This document shows, piece by piece, positions 40,025 to 47,811 of a stretch of 64,000 nucleotides of DNA. A program made the translations under genes and the position numbers. The notes below the pieces were generated by a model. That model was not told the origin of the DNA. It made no database searches and was given only the letters and a program-made list of their open reading frames with translations. This DNA comes from Coprococcus comes ATCC 27758 (GTDB taxonomy: Bacteria; Bacillota; Clostridia; Lachnospirales; Lachnospiraceae), in contig NZ_CP102277.1 of assembly GCF_025149785.1 (NCBI RefSeq), positions 496,001 through 560,000 on the forward strand, read 5' to 3'. Each line of letters opens with the position of its first letter. Within the stretch, counting starts at the first letter, position 1.

Positions 40025-40112
40025 GGGACTATGCTTTTTTCACAGCCCCTTTTTTCTTTAAGAATTGCGAAAGACTATTGCTATTTTTTTATTTATGTAT
40101 AGTATAGATTGT

Positions 40113-40790
40113 ATGAAGAAAATAAAAACTATAATTCCACTTATTATTACATTTTGTATGAATGCTGTGGTATATTGGGGAGTGCCGCTATTACGGACGG
40201 GAATCAAGACTCATAATCTTTCTGGTCCGGCGGATGAAGTGATTCCTTTTATGCCACAGTTTATTATTATTTATTTTGGGTGTTATCTTTTCTGGGTAGT
40301 GAACTATTTCATGGCATCGATGCGGGAGGAGAAGGTGAAATACCAGTTTTTTACTGCGGATTTTTATGCGCGGCTGGTATGTATGCTGTGCTTTATTTTT
40401 TATCCGACCACGAATACGAGGCCGGTTCTGACAGGGACGGATATCTGGACGCAGGCAGTACGGTTTTTGTATACAGTTGATAAGCCAATCAACCTGTTTC
40501 CGTCCATTCACTGCATGGCAAGCTGGTTCAGCTGTATTGCGGTCAGGAAGAACCGGAAGATTTCCAACTGGTATAAAGCTTTTTCTGTCCTGATGACGGT
40601 ACTGGTCGTGATATCGACACTGGCGCTTAGGCAGCATGTATGGCAGGATGCAGCAGCAGGAATTCTTCTTGCAGAAGTAACCTGGCAGATCAGCAGACGG
40701 ACAAATGGATGGCAGATTTATCGGCGTCTGACAGAAAAAATAGCAAATAAACTTGGAAACCGGATAGGAATGAGGAGAGATGGAAAATAA
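40113..40790 (+). CDS. PAP2-superfamily membrane phosphatase-like protein
   Basis: 225 residues from ATG 40113 with about six membrane helices. PAP2 signature residues are in NLFPSIHCMASWFSCIAVRK and LALRQHVWQDAAAGILLAE (the SxxxH and H-x3-D parts); the first K-x6-R-P part is weak (FYPTTNTRP). Such proteins dephosphorylate or exchange headgroups on lipid phosphates. It leads an operon with UPF0104, pssA and psd. No ribosome binding site is visible before this ATG, and a TTG at 40065 is unlikely. The IS ends only 63 bases upstream, so its original promoter may be lost. Confidence 0.75.
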   Translation: MKKIKTIIPLIITFCMNAVVYWGVPLLRTGIKTHNLSGPADEVIPFMPQFIIIYFGCYLFWVVNYFMASMREEKVKYQFFTADFYARLVCMLCFIFYPTTNTRPVLTGTDIWTQAVRFLYTVDKPINLFPSIHCMASWFSCIAVRKNRKISNWYKAFSVLMTVLVVISTLALRQHVWQDAAAGILLAEVTWQISRRTNGWQIYRRLTEKIANKLGNRIGMRRDGK

Positions 40791-41814
40791 AAAGAAGACG
40801 ATCTTCAATGTCATATTTTTGCTGGTGGTATTTACCGGTACAATGTATGGCGTATTTCATGGGGAAGATATTGGTGAGATTGTGAAGATCCTGGAACAGG
40901 TCAATGTATTATGGCTGATTCCGGGAGTGATCTGTGTTGTGGTTTTTATCTGGGGAGAATCGATCATTATCTATTATATGATGCGGACACTGAAAATCCG
41001 GCTGAAAAAATGGACATGTTTTCTGTTTTCATCGGTTGGATTCTTCTTCAGCTGTATCACACCTTCGGCATCTGGAGGACAGCCGGCACAGATTTATTAT
41101 ATGAAAAAAGAAAAGATACCAATACCGGTTTCGACGCTGGTGCTGATGATCGTTACGATCACTTATAAACTGGTACTGGTGGTTGTCGGATTGTGGCTGG
41201 TACTGTTCGGACAAGGATTTATCCATAAATATCTCTGGAGTATCCGGCATATCTTTTATCTGGGGACAGCTCTGAATGTTTTCTGCGTGACAGCGATGCT
41301 GGTGCTGGTGTTCCATCCGCGGCTTGCAAGAGAAATTCTGGTAAAAGGAATGGCACTGCTTGAAAAGCTGCACTTTCTACACCATAAGGAGGCGCGTATT
41401 GAAAAGCTGAATGCATCCATGGATCAGTACCGGGATACAGCAGTTTTTCTGAAGGAACACAAGCAGGTGATCGTGAATGTATTTGCGATCACCATGTTCC
41501 AGCGGTTTGTGCTGTTTACAGCTACATGGTTTGTATATAAGGCATTTGGGCTTGGAGGTGCAAAAGCAGTCGCAGTCATTACACTGCAGGCGGTCATTGC
41601 GGTATCGGTAGATATGCTTCCTCTGCCGGGAGGTATGGGAATCAGTGAAAAATTATTTGCCATGATTTTTATTCCGGTATTCGGAAAACGGCTTCTTTTG
41701 CCGGGAATGATCCTGAGCCGTGGGATTGGATATTATACAGAGCTGGGGCTGAGCGCCTTGCTTACGATCGTAGCAAATTTTACAATTGGAAGAAAGAGGG
41801 AGATAGAATGTTAG
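40780..41814 (+). CDS. UPF0104 / lysylphosphatidylglycerol synthase-like membrane protein
   Basis: 344 residues with about eight membrane helices. FFFSCITPSASGGQPAQIYY, near residue 90, and MLPLPGGMGISEKLFAMIF, near residue 280, are typical of the flippase-like domain shared with MprF and the Aglb/YbhN group. The soluble aminoacyl-transfer domain of MprF is absent. It probably binds or flips phospholipid. It overlaps the PAP2 gene by 11 bases and pssA by 7, so all are co-translated. Confidence 0.8.
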   Translation: MENKKKTIFNVIFLLVVFTGTMYGVFHGEDIGEIVKILEQVNVLWLIPGVICVVVFIWGESIIIYYMMRTLKIRLKKWTCFLFSSVGFFFSCITPSASGGQPAQIYYMKKEKIPIPVSTLVLMIVTITYKLVLVVVGLWLVLFGQGFIHKYLWSIRHIFYLGTALNVFCVTAMLVLVFHPRLAREILVKGMALLEKLHFLHHKEARIEKLNASMDQYRDTAVFLKEHKQVIVNVFAITMFQRFVLFTATWFVYKAFGLGGAKAVAVITLQAVIAVSVDMLPLPGGMGISEKLFAMIFIPVFGKRLLLPGMILSRGIGYYTELGLSALLTIVANFTIGRKREIEC

Positions 41815-42449
41815 GGGTTTATGATTATACGGTAGTACTTACATATGTCAGTTTGATGGTATCAATTGGAGGAATGATGTTTGCAGTAAACGGGCATCTG
41901 CATCTGGGCGTGATGTGTCTTGCAATCTCCGGTCTTTGTGATATGTTTGATGGAAAGATTGCAAGAACAAAAAAGAACCGGACAGAAGTGGAAAAGCGTT
42001 TCGGAATCCAGATTGATTCGTTAAGCGATATTGTTTGCTTCGGAGTTGCGCCGGCTGTCCTTTGTTACTGTTTCGGAATGCGCGGTGTGATCGGTGTGGC
42101 AATCCTGATGTTTTATGTACTTGCAGGTCTGATCCGTCTTGCGTGGTTCAATGTGATGGAAGAACAGCGTCAGGAAGAAACAGCAGAGAAAAGAGAATGT
42201 TATCAGGGGCTCCCGATCACATCCATGGCAATCGCACTTCCGCTTGTGGTTGTATTAAAACCATTTTTAGGTTGTGAATTTATGCTTGCAATGCATGTTG
42301 TGATGCTGGTAGTCGGCATTTTATTTATTACAAATTTTAAGTTCAGGAAGCCAAAGAATCTAACAATGGGAGCAATTGTAGTAATCGTAGCAATGGCAGT
42401 AATTGGCATCCTGGTCAGACATTATATGCGTTATATGAGTATGATTTAG
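41808..42449 (+). CDS. pssA: CDP-diacylglycerol-serine O-phosphatidyltransferase
   Basis: 213 residues, an integral membrane enzyme making phosphatidylserine from CDP-diacylglycerol and serine. The CDP-alcohol phosphotransferase motif is visible: CDMFDGKIARTKKNRTEVEK followed by FGIQIDSLSDIVCFGVAPA, with the required Asp, Gly, Ala-Arg, Gly and Asp residues. The following psd gene decarboxylates its product to phosphatidylethanolamine. The start ATG overlaps the preceding gene. Confidence 0.93.
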   Translation: MLGVYDYTVVLTYVSLMVSIGGMMFAVNGHLHLGVMCLAISGLCDMFDGKIARTKKNRTEVEKRFGIQIDSLSDIVCFGVAPAVLCYCFGMRGVIGVAILMFYVLAGLIRLAWFNVMEEQRQEETAEKRECYQGLPITSMAIALPLVVVLKPFLGCEFMLAMHVVMLVVGILFITNFKFRKPKNLTMGAIVVIVAMAVIGILVRHYMRYMSMI

Positions 42450-42482
42450 CAGGCAGACGGTCAGCGGCAGAGGAGGAATGAA

Positions 42483-43373
42483 ATGTATTACATGGACAGA
42501 GAAGGTCATCGGATAAAAAAGACAACCAGTCAGGATAAGTTTTTAAAATTTGTGTATACCCATACAGCAACCAGAGTACTGATGCGCCCGCTTCTTTTAC
42601 CGGCAGTATCCAGACTGGGAGGGAAGCTGTTGAATACAAAAGTGTCCGCTGTTTTTGCCGGACTATTTGCCAGAACACACGGGATCGATCTGAACAAATA
42701 TGAAAAACAGAAATTTGATTCCTATAATGATTTCTTTACCAGAAAAATAAAAGCTGAGGAACGCCCGGTTAACAGGGAAGATACCGTACTGATCAGTCCA
42801 TGTGACGGGAAAGTGAGTGTCTATCCAATTCACGAAAACGGACAATTCTTCATTAAACATACTCCATATACAACACACAGCCTCATTCGCGATGCAAAGC
42901 TTGCCAGACATTATATGGGAGGCTGGGCGGTAGTAATCCGTCTTACAGTAGACGATTACCATAGATACTGTTACGTGGCAGATGGAGAAAAGACCTATCA
43001 GAGAAGGATTCCGGGAATTTTTCACACTGTAAATCCGATTGCAAATGATATCTGCCCGATCTACAAAATGAACAGCAGAGAATACTGTCTTGTAAAAAAT
43101 GAAAAACTTGGCACCATCCTGATGATGGAAGTCGGTGCACTGATGGTCGGAAAGATCCGGAATTATAAAAAAGAACGCTGCCAGGTAAAACGCGGCGAAG
43201 AAAAAGGAAGATTTGAATTCGGAGGTTCAACGGTTGTGCTGCTCCTGGAACCAGATAAAGTCTTGCCAGACAGTGATCTGATCCGGAACACGTTGCAGGG
43301 AGCAGAAACCATTGTGAAGATGGGAGAACGCATAGGGGGAGTTGTCTGTCTTGAAAAAAACAGCTCCATATAA
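42483..43373 (+). CDS. psd: Phosphatidylserine decarboxylase proenzyme
   Basis: 296 residues. It forms phosphatidylethanolamine from phosphatidylserine at the membrane and uses a pyruvoyl group made by self-cleavage at the Ser of FEFGGSTVVLLLEPDKV near the C-terminus (GST motif). SPCDGKVSVYPI and VIRLTVDDYHRYCYVADGEK are conserved catalytic blocks. AGAGGAGG precedes the ATG. The last codons and the stop lie inside a 23-bp perfect inverted repeat that forms the terminator. Confidence 0.95.
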   Translation: MYYMDREGHRIKKTTSQDKFLKFVYTHTATRVLMRPLLLPAVSRLGGKLLNTKVSAVFAGLFARTHGIDLNKYEKQKFDSYNDFFTRKIKAEERPVNREDTVLISPCDGKVSVYPIHENGQFFIKHTPYTTHSLIRDAKLARHYMGGWAVVIRLTVDDYHRYCYVADGEKTYQRRIPGIFHTVNPIANDICPIYKMNSREYCLVKNEKLGTILMMEVGALMVGKIRNYKKERCQVKRGEEKGRFEFGGSTVVLLLEPDKVLPDSDLIRNTLQGAETIVKMGERIGGVVCLEKNSSI

Positions 43374-43430
43374 AGAATTGGACTGGTAACATTTGGAAGA
43401 ATATTATCAGTCCAATTCTTTATATGGAGC
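43363..43430 (+). terminator. Long perfect inverted repeat, bidirectional terminator
   Basis: Arms of 23 bases at 43363-43385 and 43408-43430 are perfectly complementary (left arm begins GCTCCATATAAAG, right arm ends CTTTATATGGAGC). The left arm contains the psd stop codon. It lies between convergent psd and the HAD gene. Confidence 0.85.
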
Positions 43431-43445
43431 GTCCCCATTTTTACT

Positions 43446-44228
43446 CTACAACAACCCCTGCATCACCGGCAAAGGTGATTCCACAACGTAATCTGCCGCC
43501 TTCTTGGCGAGAGGGTGGCCGGTTGCCATGACATACGCTGTTCCCGCAGCTTTCAGCATCTCGATATCATTCTGTTGGTCTCCGAAGCAGATGCATTCCT
43601 CTTTTTTGATCCCGAATTTTTCCATTAGAACTTTCAGTGCCGTTCCTTTATTTGCATTTGGCGCAATAAAATCAATCCAGTGATCCGCAGAAGTTACAAC
43701 GCGGATTTCATCCCCGATTCTTTTGTGGAAGAAGGGTTCCAGATTCTTTGTGCCACCAAAATCACAGATGGCTGCTTTGATGATCGGTTCTTTAATCGCA
43801 TACAGATCCGGCACGTAGGTAACGATGTTATGCATATCATTTTCCATATAATCAATGAAACGTTCATCGGTTGAGTCGCTGTAATAAGTATCTTTTACAG
43901 AAAGGATACAGTGTCCGGTGTGATAGATCTTCCGGTATTCCATCAGGGCATCCAGAATATGCCGGATGGTTTTGGATGGAGTCAGACCGGTGGCGAGTAT
44001 CTCTTCTTTATAGACGCACATGGAACCATTTTCAGCGATATATGGAATGTCGAAGCCGAGAGGAGCGAAAAGCCTGCGGATATTGGCATACTGGCGTCCG
44101 CTTGCGGCAGTGAAGATGATTCCTTTTTCATGAAGTGCTTTAATCGTATCATATATTTCTTTCGGCACAGTCTGCTGATAGTTGTGAAGCAGAGTGCCGT
44201 CCAGATCACTTGCAACTAATTTGATCAT
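43446..44228 (-). CDS. Cof-type HAD phosphatase
   Basis: 260 residues. HAD motifs: SDLDGTLLHNYQQTV at the start, TAASGRQYANIRRLF, and CFGDQQNDIEMLKAAGTAYV near the end, with a Cof-like cap between. Cytoplasmic sugar- or cofactor-phosphate phosphatase of unknown substrate. TGAGGAAATTT gives the RBS. It is only distantly like the other Cof protein at 34223. A good promoter lies at 44290-44318. Confidence 0.9.
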   Translation of the reverse strand: MIKLVASDLDGTLLHNYQQTVPKEIYDTIKALHEKGIIFTAASGRQYANIRRLFAPLGFDIPYIAENGSMCVYKEEILATGLTPSKTIRHILDALMEYRKIYHTGHCILSVKDTYYSDSTDERFIDYMENDMHNIVTYVPDLYAIKEPIIKAAICDFGGTKNLEPFFHKRIGDEIRVVTSADHWIDFIAPNANKGTALKVLMEKFGIKKEECICFGDQQNDIEMLKAAGTAYVMATGHPLAKKAADYVVESPLPVMQGLL

Positions 44229-44289
44229 AAATTTCCTCCTGAGTCAAAATAACGATACGCCGGAAACTATGGCGCAAAACTACATTGAC

Positions 44290-44318
44290 AGTATAGCAAA
44301 AATGAGAAGGGCAGGCAA
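44290..44318 (-). promoter_or_regulatory. Promoter of the HAD phosphatase gene
   Basis: On the minus strand TTGCCT (44318-44313), 17-base spacer, and extended -10 TGCTATACT (TATACT 44295-44290). Confidence 0.6.
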
Positions 44319-44385
44319 TGCAGAGCTGAAAAGAGAAAAAACAAATGCTAAAATTTGAGAAAGCGGATAAGCAGAAGGTGACGAA

Positions 44386-44832
44386 ATGCAGCAAAGCGGA
44401 AAAGGTGTAAAACGGACACTGGGACAGAAGACAGAGGATCGACTGATGAAATATATTCTGGATAAACCGGTAAAAATAGGAGAGAGGATACCTACTGAAG
44501 GTGAACTGACAGAATTATTTGAAGTTGGACGAAGTACGGTAAGAGAGGCGGTTAAAGGGCTGGTCACAAGAGGCGTGCTGGAAGTGCGCAGAGGAGACGG
44601 AACTTATGTCATCAGTACCATTTATATGGAAAATGATGTTCTCGGGTTTGGAAACATGGAGGACCGTTATCGGTTGGCACTGGATCTGTTTGATGTACGT
44701 CTGATGATCGAACCGGAGATTGTAACCTGGGCGTGCAGAAAAGCAACGGATATGATGAGATGGATAGGATTGATGAATAACATTCGAGCCTGTGCCGATG
44801 AGATTGTATTGAATGATATTGTGTATTCCTAA
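44386..44832 (+). pseudogene. Truncated GntR/FadR-family regulator
   Basis: 148 residues; full FadR-type regulators have about 230. The winged helix is intact (about 12-75: RTLGQKTEDRLMKYILDKPV, LFEVGRSTVREAVKGLVTRG, EVRRGDGTYVIS). The FCD effector domain begins (RYRLALDLFDVRLMIEPEIV, ACRKATD) and then departs from the family after about residue 122 and stops. The closest functional type is a sugar-acid regulator (UxuR/KdgR-like), in keeping with the KDPG aldolase fragment at 47266. It is probably a deletion remnant; it might still bind DNA. Confidence 0.7.
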
Positions 44833-44842
44833 CTGATACCAA

Positions 44843-44888
44843 CCGAAGAAGAACTGCTGTCAAACCGATGGCAGTTTTTCTTTTTCGG
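44843..44888 (+). terminator. Terminator-like hairpin after the truncated regulator
   Basis: CCGAAGAAGAACTGC pairs with GCAGTTTTTCTTTTTCGG (two bulges or mismatches). It may belong to the inserted accessory segment rather than to the regulator. Confidence 0.5.
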
Positions 44889-44979
44889 CAAGTATTCAAG
44901 AAGTCATTAAGTCGTGAGTATAATCGAAGTGGTAGAAAAGTTATCTCTTATATCGGTTGTAACTTTTTTATGAACTCTA

Positions 44980-45008
44980 TTGACAAGAAAACTTGGTATG
45001 TGTATAAT
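44980..45008 (+). promoter_or_regulatory. Consensus promoter of the DUF6442-HTH cassette
   Basis: TTGACA (44980-44985), 17-base spacer, TATAAT (45003-45008). Confidence 0.85.
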
Positions 45009-45035
45009 TAAAATATGCAAAGAAAACTTGGTATG
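44985..45035 (+). promoter_or_regulatory. 16-bp direct repeat, probable operator
   Basis: AAGAAAACTTGGTATG occurs at 44985-45000, within the promoter spacer, and again at 45020-45035, just before the RBS. The spacing is 35 bases. The Xre-type protein at 45373 is the likely ligand and would repress its own operon. Confidence 0.65.
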
Positions 45036-45046
45036 GAGGTGTTTTT

Positions 45047-45376
45047 ATGAAAAAGGACGAAATCTTAAATGCAAGCAGAAAAGAACATCGCAATAAGGAC
45101 TTGGCTGAAATGGAAGTGGTATATCAAGCCGGAAGTCACGCAAGTAGAGTTGGTGCTTTAGTGTGTTGTTTGCTTTCGCTGTTATCTTCTGTGCTTGCTC
45201 ATACTATGATTTACAGTCCGTGGGTTATATACTTCAGCATTATTGCAACACAATGGTTAGTTCGTTTTATCAAAATGAAGCGAAAGAGCGATTTGGTCTT
45301 GACTGTTCTGTTTTTTGTGCTTTCCATTTTGGCATTTGTTGGATTTGTTAGCCACCTTTTAGAGGTGAGAATATGA
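45047..45376 (+). CDS. Small membrane protein, DUF6442-like
   Basis: 109 residues. A charged N-terminus (MKKDEILNASRKEHRNKDLA) followed by three predicted membrane helices. Proteins of this type are usually encoded beside an Xre-type regulator, as here: the stop overlaps the next start (ATGA). Function unknown. The region is more AT-rich than neighbouring metabolic genes, suggesting acquisition. Confidence 0.65.
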   Translation: MKKDEILNASRKEHRNKDLAEMEVVYQAGSHASRVGALVCCLLSLLSSVLAHTMIYSPWVIYFSIIATQWLVRFIKMKRKSDLVLTVLFFVLSILAFVGFVSHLLEVRI

Positions 45377-45579
45377 AAGAACAATTACAACTGAAAAATC
45401 ACTTAAAGGAAGTTCGCACAGAAGCAAATCTTTCTCAAGCTCAGCTTGCAGAAATGGTAGGGGTATCAAGAAATACCATTAGTTCTATTGAAACAGGACA
45501 GTTTAATCCAACTGCAAAATTGGCTCTAATTCTTTGTATTGCATTGGACAAAAAATTTGAGGAACTATTCTATTTTTAG
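45373..45579 (+). CDS. Xre-family HTH regulator
   Basis: 68 residues, essentially one helix-turn-helix domain: NHLKEVRTEANLSQAQLAEM, VGVSRNTISSIETGQFNPTA, KLALILCIALDKKFEELFYF. This short form is common beside small membrane proteins in Firmicutes. It probably binds the 16-bp repeats in the promoter of its operon. GAGGTGAGAAT serves as RBS inside the preceding gene. Confidence 0.9.
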   Translation: MKEQLQLKNHLKEVRTEANLSQAQLAEMVGVSRNTISSIETGQFNPTAKLALILCIALDKKFEELFYF

Positions 45580-45588
45580 GAGGTCATT

Positions 45589-45891
45589 ATGGAAAATATT
45601 ATAATGTTGATTTTGGGAGTGTTCATATCTGTTTTGGGAATTGTAAATATCAAAGGCAATATCAGCACAATTCACTCTTATAACAGGCGAAAAGTAAAGG
45701 AAGAAGATATACCAAAGTATGGAAAAACAGTCGGCACAGGAACGCTGATTATAGGAATATCTCTTGTATTAGGTTTTATTGTTTCGTTTTGGAGTGAAAT
45801 AATTATAGATTATATCATTCTTCCAGCAGTTATTGTCGGATTAGGCTTTATATTGTATGGACAGTTCAAATACAATAAAGGAATTTTTTGA
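45589..45891 (+). CDS. Small membrane protein, DUF3784-like
   Basis: 100 residues with three predicted membrane helices separated by a charged loop (NRRKVKEEDIPKYGKTVGTG). The pattern resembles DUF3784 proteins of Firmicutes. Function unknown. TAGGAGG precedes the ATG, nine bases after the HTH gene, so it belongs to the same cassette. Confidence 0.65.
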   Translation: MENIIMLILGVFISVLGIVNIKGNISTIHSYNRRKVKEEDIPKYGKTVGTGTLIIGISLVLGFIVSFWSEIIIDYIILPAVIVGLGFILYGQFKYNKGIF

Positions 45892-45910
45892 GAATCAGGG
45901 AGATATAAAG

Positions 45911-46708
45911 ATGGAATTGAACACAATATCAGGTCTGGCGATAGCGGGAGTTATCTGCTCCGTTGTCCTCTCGATGGGGGTACCGATTGCTTTGTTCATT
46001 GCAGGGAGGGTGAAACTTAAGGCAAGGATTTCCTCGTTCTTTATCGGAGCAGGAACCTATCTGCTGTTTGCCATACTGTTGGAGCAGCAGCTGCATGTTC
46101 TTGTCATTCAGTTCTGCGGACTGAACGCACAGAGCAGGCCATGGCTTTACTATGTGTACGCGGCTTTGGCTGCAGCGGTTTTTGAAGAGACCGGAAGACT
46201 GATTGCCATGAAGTTCTGGATGAAGAAATGGCTGGATTTTCCAAATGCACTGATGTATGGAATCGGGCATGGCGGTGTGGAGGCCATTCTGATCGGAGGA
46301 CTCTCCGGAATCAGCAATCTTGTGTCCATGCTGATGATCAACAGCGGAGCCATGCAGAATACGCTGGCGGCACTTCCTGCTGAGTCTGCAAACCAGACCG
46401 TGTCACAGCTGTCGGCCCTATGGACAACACCGGCACCACTCTTTTTTGTAAGCGGAATCGAAAGAATCAGTGCCATCATTCTGCATATCGGGTTGTCACT
46501 GCTGATCTACCGGGCGGTAAAGGCAGGCAAATGCAGGACAGCGGCTTTTACAGCGGTTCTTGCATATGGGATTCATTTTATCGTGGACTTCTTTGTCGTG
46601 GCAGGTCCGGCGCTTCTTCCCATCTATGTGATTGAAATTGGTGTCTTTATGATGGCAGCCGGAACTCTTGTTATGGCGCTGAAGATGGGAAGGATGGAAG
46701 AACTGTGA
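45911..46708 (+). CDS. YhfC-family intramembrane protease-like protein
   Basis: 265 residues from ATG 45911, served by AGGGAGAT; the longer reading frame from 45857 overlaps the preceding gene. About seven membrane helices. Putative metalloprotease residues: AVFEETGRLIAMKFWM (EE-x2-R type), YGIGHGGVEAILIG and AYGIHFIVDFFVVAG. YhfC is related to PrsW/CPBP proteases, but its substrate is unknown. Last gene of the cassette; terminator at 46753-46779. Confidence 0.8.
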   Translation: MELNTISGLAIAGVICSVVLSMGVPIALFIAGRVKLKARISSFFIGAGTYLLFAILLEQQLHVLVIQFCGLNAQSRPWLYYVYAALAAAVFEETGRLIAMKFWMKKWLDFPNALMYGIGHGGVEAILIGGLSGISNLVSMLMINSGAMQNTLAALPAESANQTVSQLSALWTTPAPLFFVSGIERISAIILHIGLSLLIYRAVKAGKCRTAAFTAVLAYGIHFIVDFFVVAGPALLPIYVIEIGVFMMAAGTLVMALKMGRMEEL

Positions 46709-46752
46709 ATTCCAGTTTTCTGCTATCATAAAACAGAATATATCTGACAGAA

Positions 46753-46779
46753 CGCACCGTAGAAATACGGTGTTTTTTG
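46753..46779 (+). terminator. Terminator after the YhfC gene
   Basis: CACCGTA/TACGGTG with GAAA loop, followed by TTTTTT. Confidence 0.9.
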
Positions 46780-47060
46780 TTACCCAAAACCCATAATTCA
46801 ATACATAACCACAGGTTAGTACAAATAACTTATGTGCTTTTTTGAAAGGCTTAGAAAGGGATATTTACCCCTATTTTCGCCCCGAGAAATGACACAAATA
46901 AGGATTAATGTATCTTTTCTGTGGTTTTTATATTTTCGGCAGGAAAACCTACTAATAAAAAGTCAAGTACTTTTTGAAGAAATTTAAGAGTTGAAAAATA
47001 GGCACAAGAAATAGGCTACCCAAAACGGCTAGCTTAACGGAGGTGATAATCGTTTGATAT
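46780..47060 (+). other. Intergenic remnant region, no gene seen
   Basis: About 280 AT-rich bases with no usable reading frame. It lies between the YhfC gene and an IS110 fragment and is probably decayed mobile DNA. Confidence 0.4.
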
Positions 47061-47222
47061 TTAAGACTCTTCGATTTGAGATTGCTCTAAGTTGTGTAAG
47101 CACTCCTTAACCTTGCCATAGTAGATTCGTAAGAATTTATTGGTACCAGCGGTCATGTAAACAAGGTATGGTTTTCTTTCAGCGCGTTTTCTATCAAGGA
47201 ACTGATAGACAGGTTCGTTTAC
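47061..47222 (-). pseudogene. IS110-family transposase C-terminal remnant
   Basis: Read on the minus strand, the last about 54 codons of a transposase remain (PVYQFLDRKRAERKPYLVYM, TAGTNKFLRIYYGKVKECLH) before a stop at 47063-47061. Upstream the frame is closed by stops. The wording fits the Transposase_20-containing IS110 group. No element ends could be set. Confidence 0.65.
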
Positions 47223-47265
47223 AGGCTTGGAGAAAACTTAGAGGAACTCAAGGAAAACGGATTTT

Positions 47266-47682
47266 ATGAGAAATGCTGCTGTTAAGGAAGGAGCAAAATT
47301 CATCGTAAGTCCTGGATTTGATACTGAAATCGTAAATTACTGTCTGGAAAAAGAAATTCCGATCTTCCCGGGATGTGTGACACCATCCGAAGTGGCACAG
47401 GCAGTAAAAAGAGGACTGAAAGTAGTTAAATTCTTCCCGGCAGAACCTGCAGGTGGAGTGGCTATGATCAAAGCAATGGCAGCACCATACAATCAGCTTC
47501 GTTTTATGCCGACAGGTGGAATCGGAACACAGAATCTGAAAGATTATCTGGGATTTGACAAGATCATCTGCTGCGGCGGAAGCTGGATGGTAAAAGCAGA
47601 TCTGATCAAAAACGGCGAATTCGAGAAAATCTGTAATCTGACAAAAGAAGCGAAAGAACTGGCAAAGAGCATTCGCCCTTAA
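47266..47682 (+). pseudogene. KDPG/KHG aldolase, N-terminally truncated
   Basis: 138 residues remain of an enzyme normally about 210 long. The Schiff-base lysine is kept in VVKFFPAEPAGGVAMIKAMA, as is MPTGGIGTQNLKDYLGF, but the N-terminal strands with the catalytic glutamate are missing. The family splits 2-keto-3-deoxy-6-phosphogluconate into pyruvate and glyceraldehyde 3-phosphate. The fragment begins right beside the IS110 remnant, so IS-mediated deletion is likely. Probably inactive. Confidence 0.8.
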
Positions 47683-47811
47683 TGAACTGAGCCCTTTTAT
47701 CAAGGGGGACACATGACCTCTGAGGAGGTACTAATCTATCCTTTATAATATACAAAAAAGAACAGAAAAGATTTTGGTATCTGAGAATCTTTTCTGTTCT
47801 TTTTGTTTTGA

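Larger units (their letters stand above)
38263..40049 (-). mobile_element. IS1182-family insertion sequence, apparently complete
   Basis: About 1787 bases. Ends: GGGCGTGTGAAAAAAC at 38263 and, on the other strand, GGGGCTGTGAAAAAAG from 40049, a 16-base imperfect terminal repeat. It holds one intact transposase gene. The flanks AAAGAAAAAA (left) and TTTTTTCTTT (right) are complementary, so the element seems to sit inside a terminator-like stem. An inward-protecting terminator lies near the right end. Confidence 0.75.

Noticed and set aside
40065-40112. TTG start for the PAP2 protein
   Set aside because: No RBS and the added residues are not typical; ATG 40113 begins a normal membrane protein N-terminus.
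46780-47060. Possible tRNA or attachment site next to the IS110 remnant
   Set aside because: No cloverleaf or direct repeat could be found by eye.
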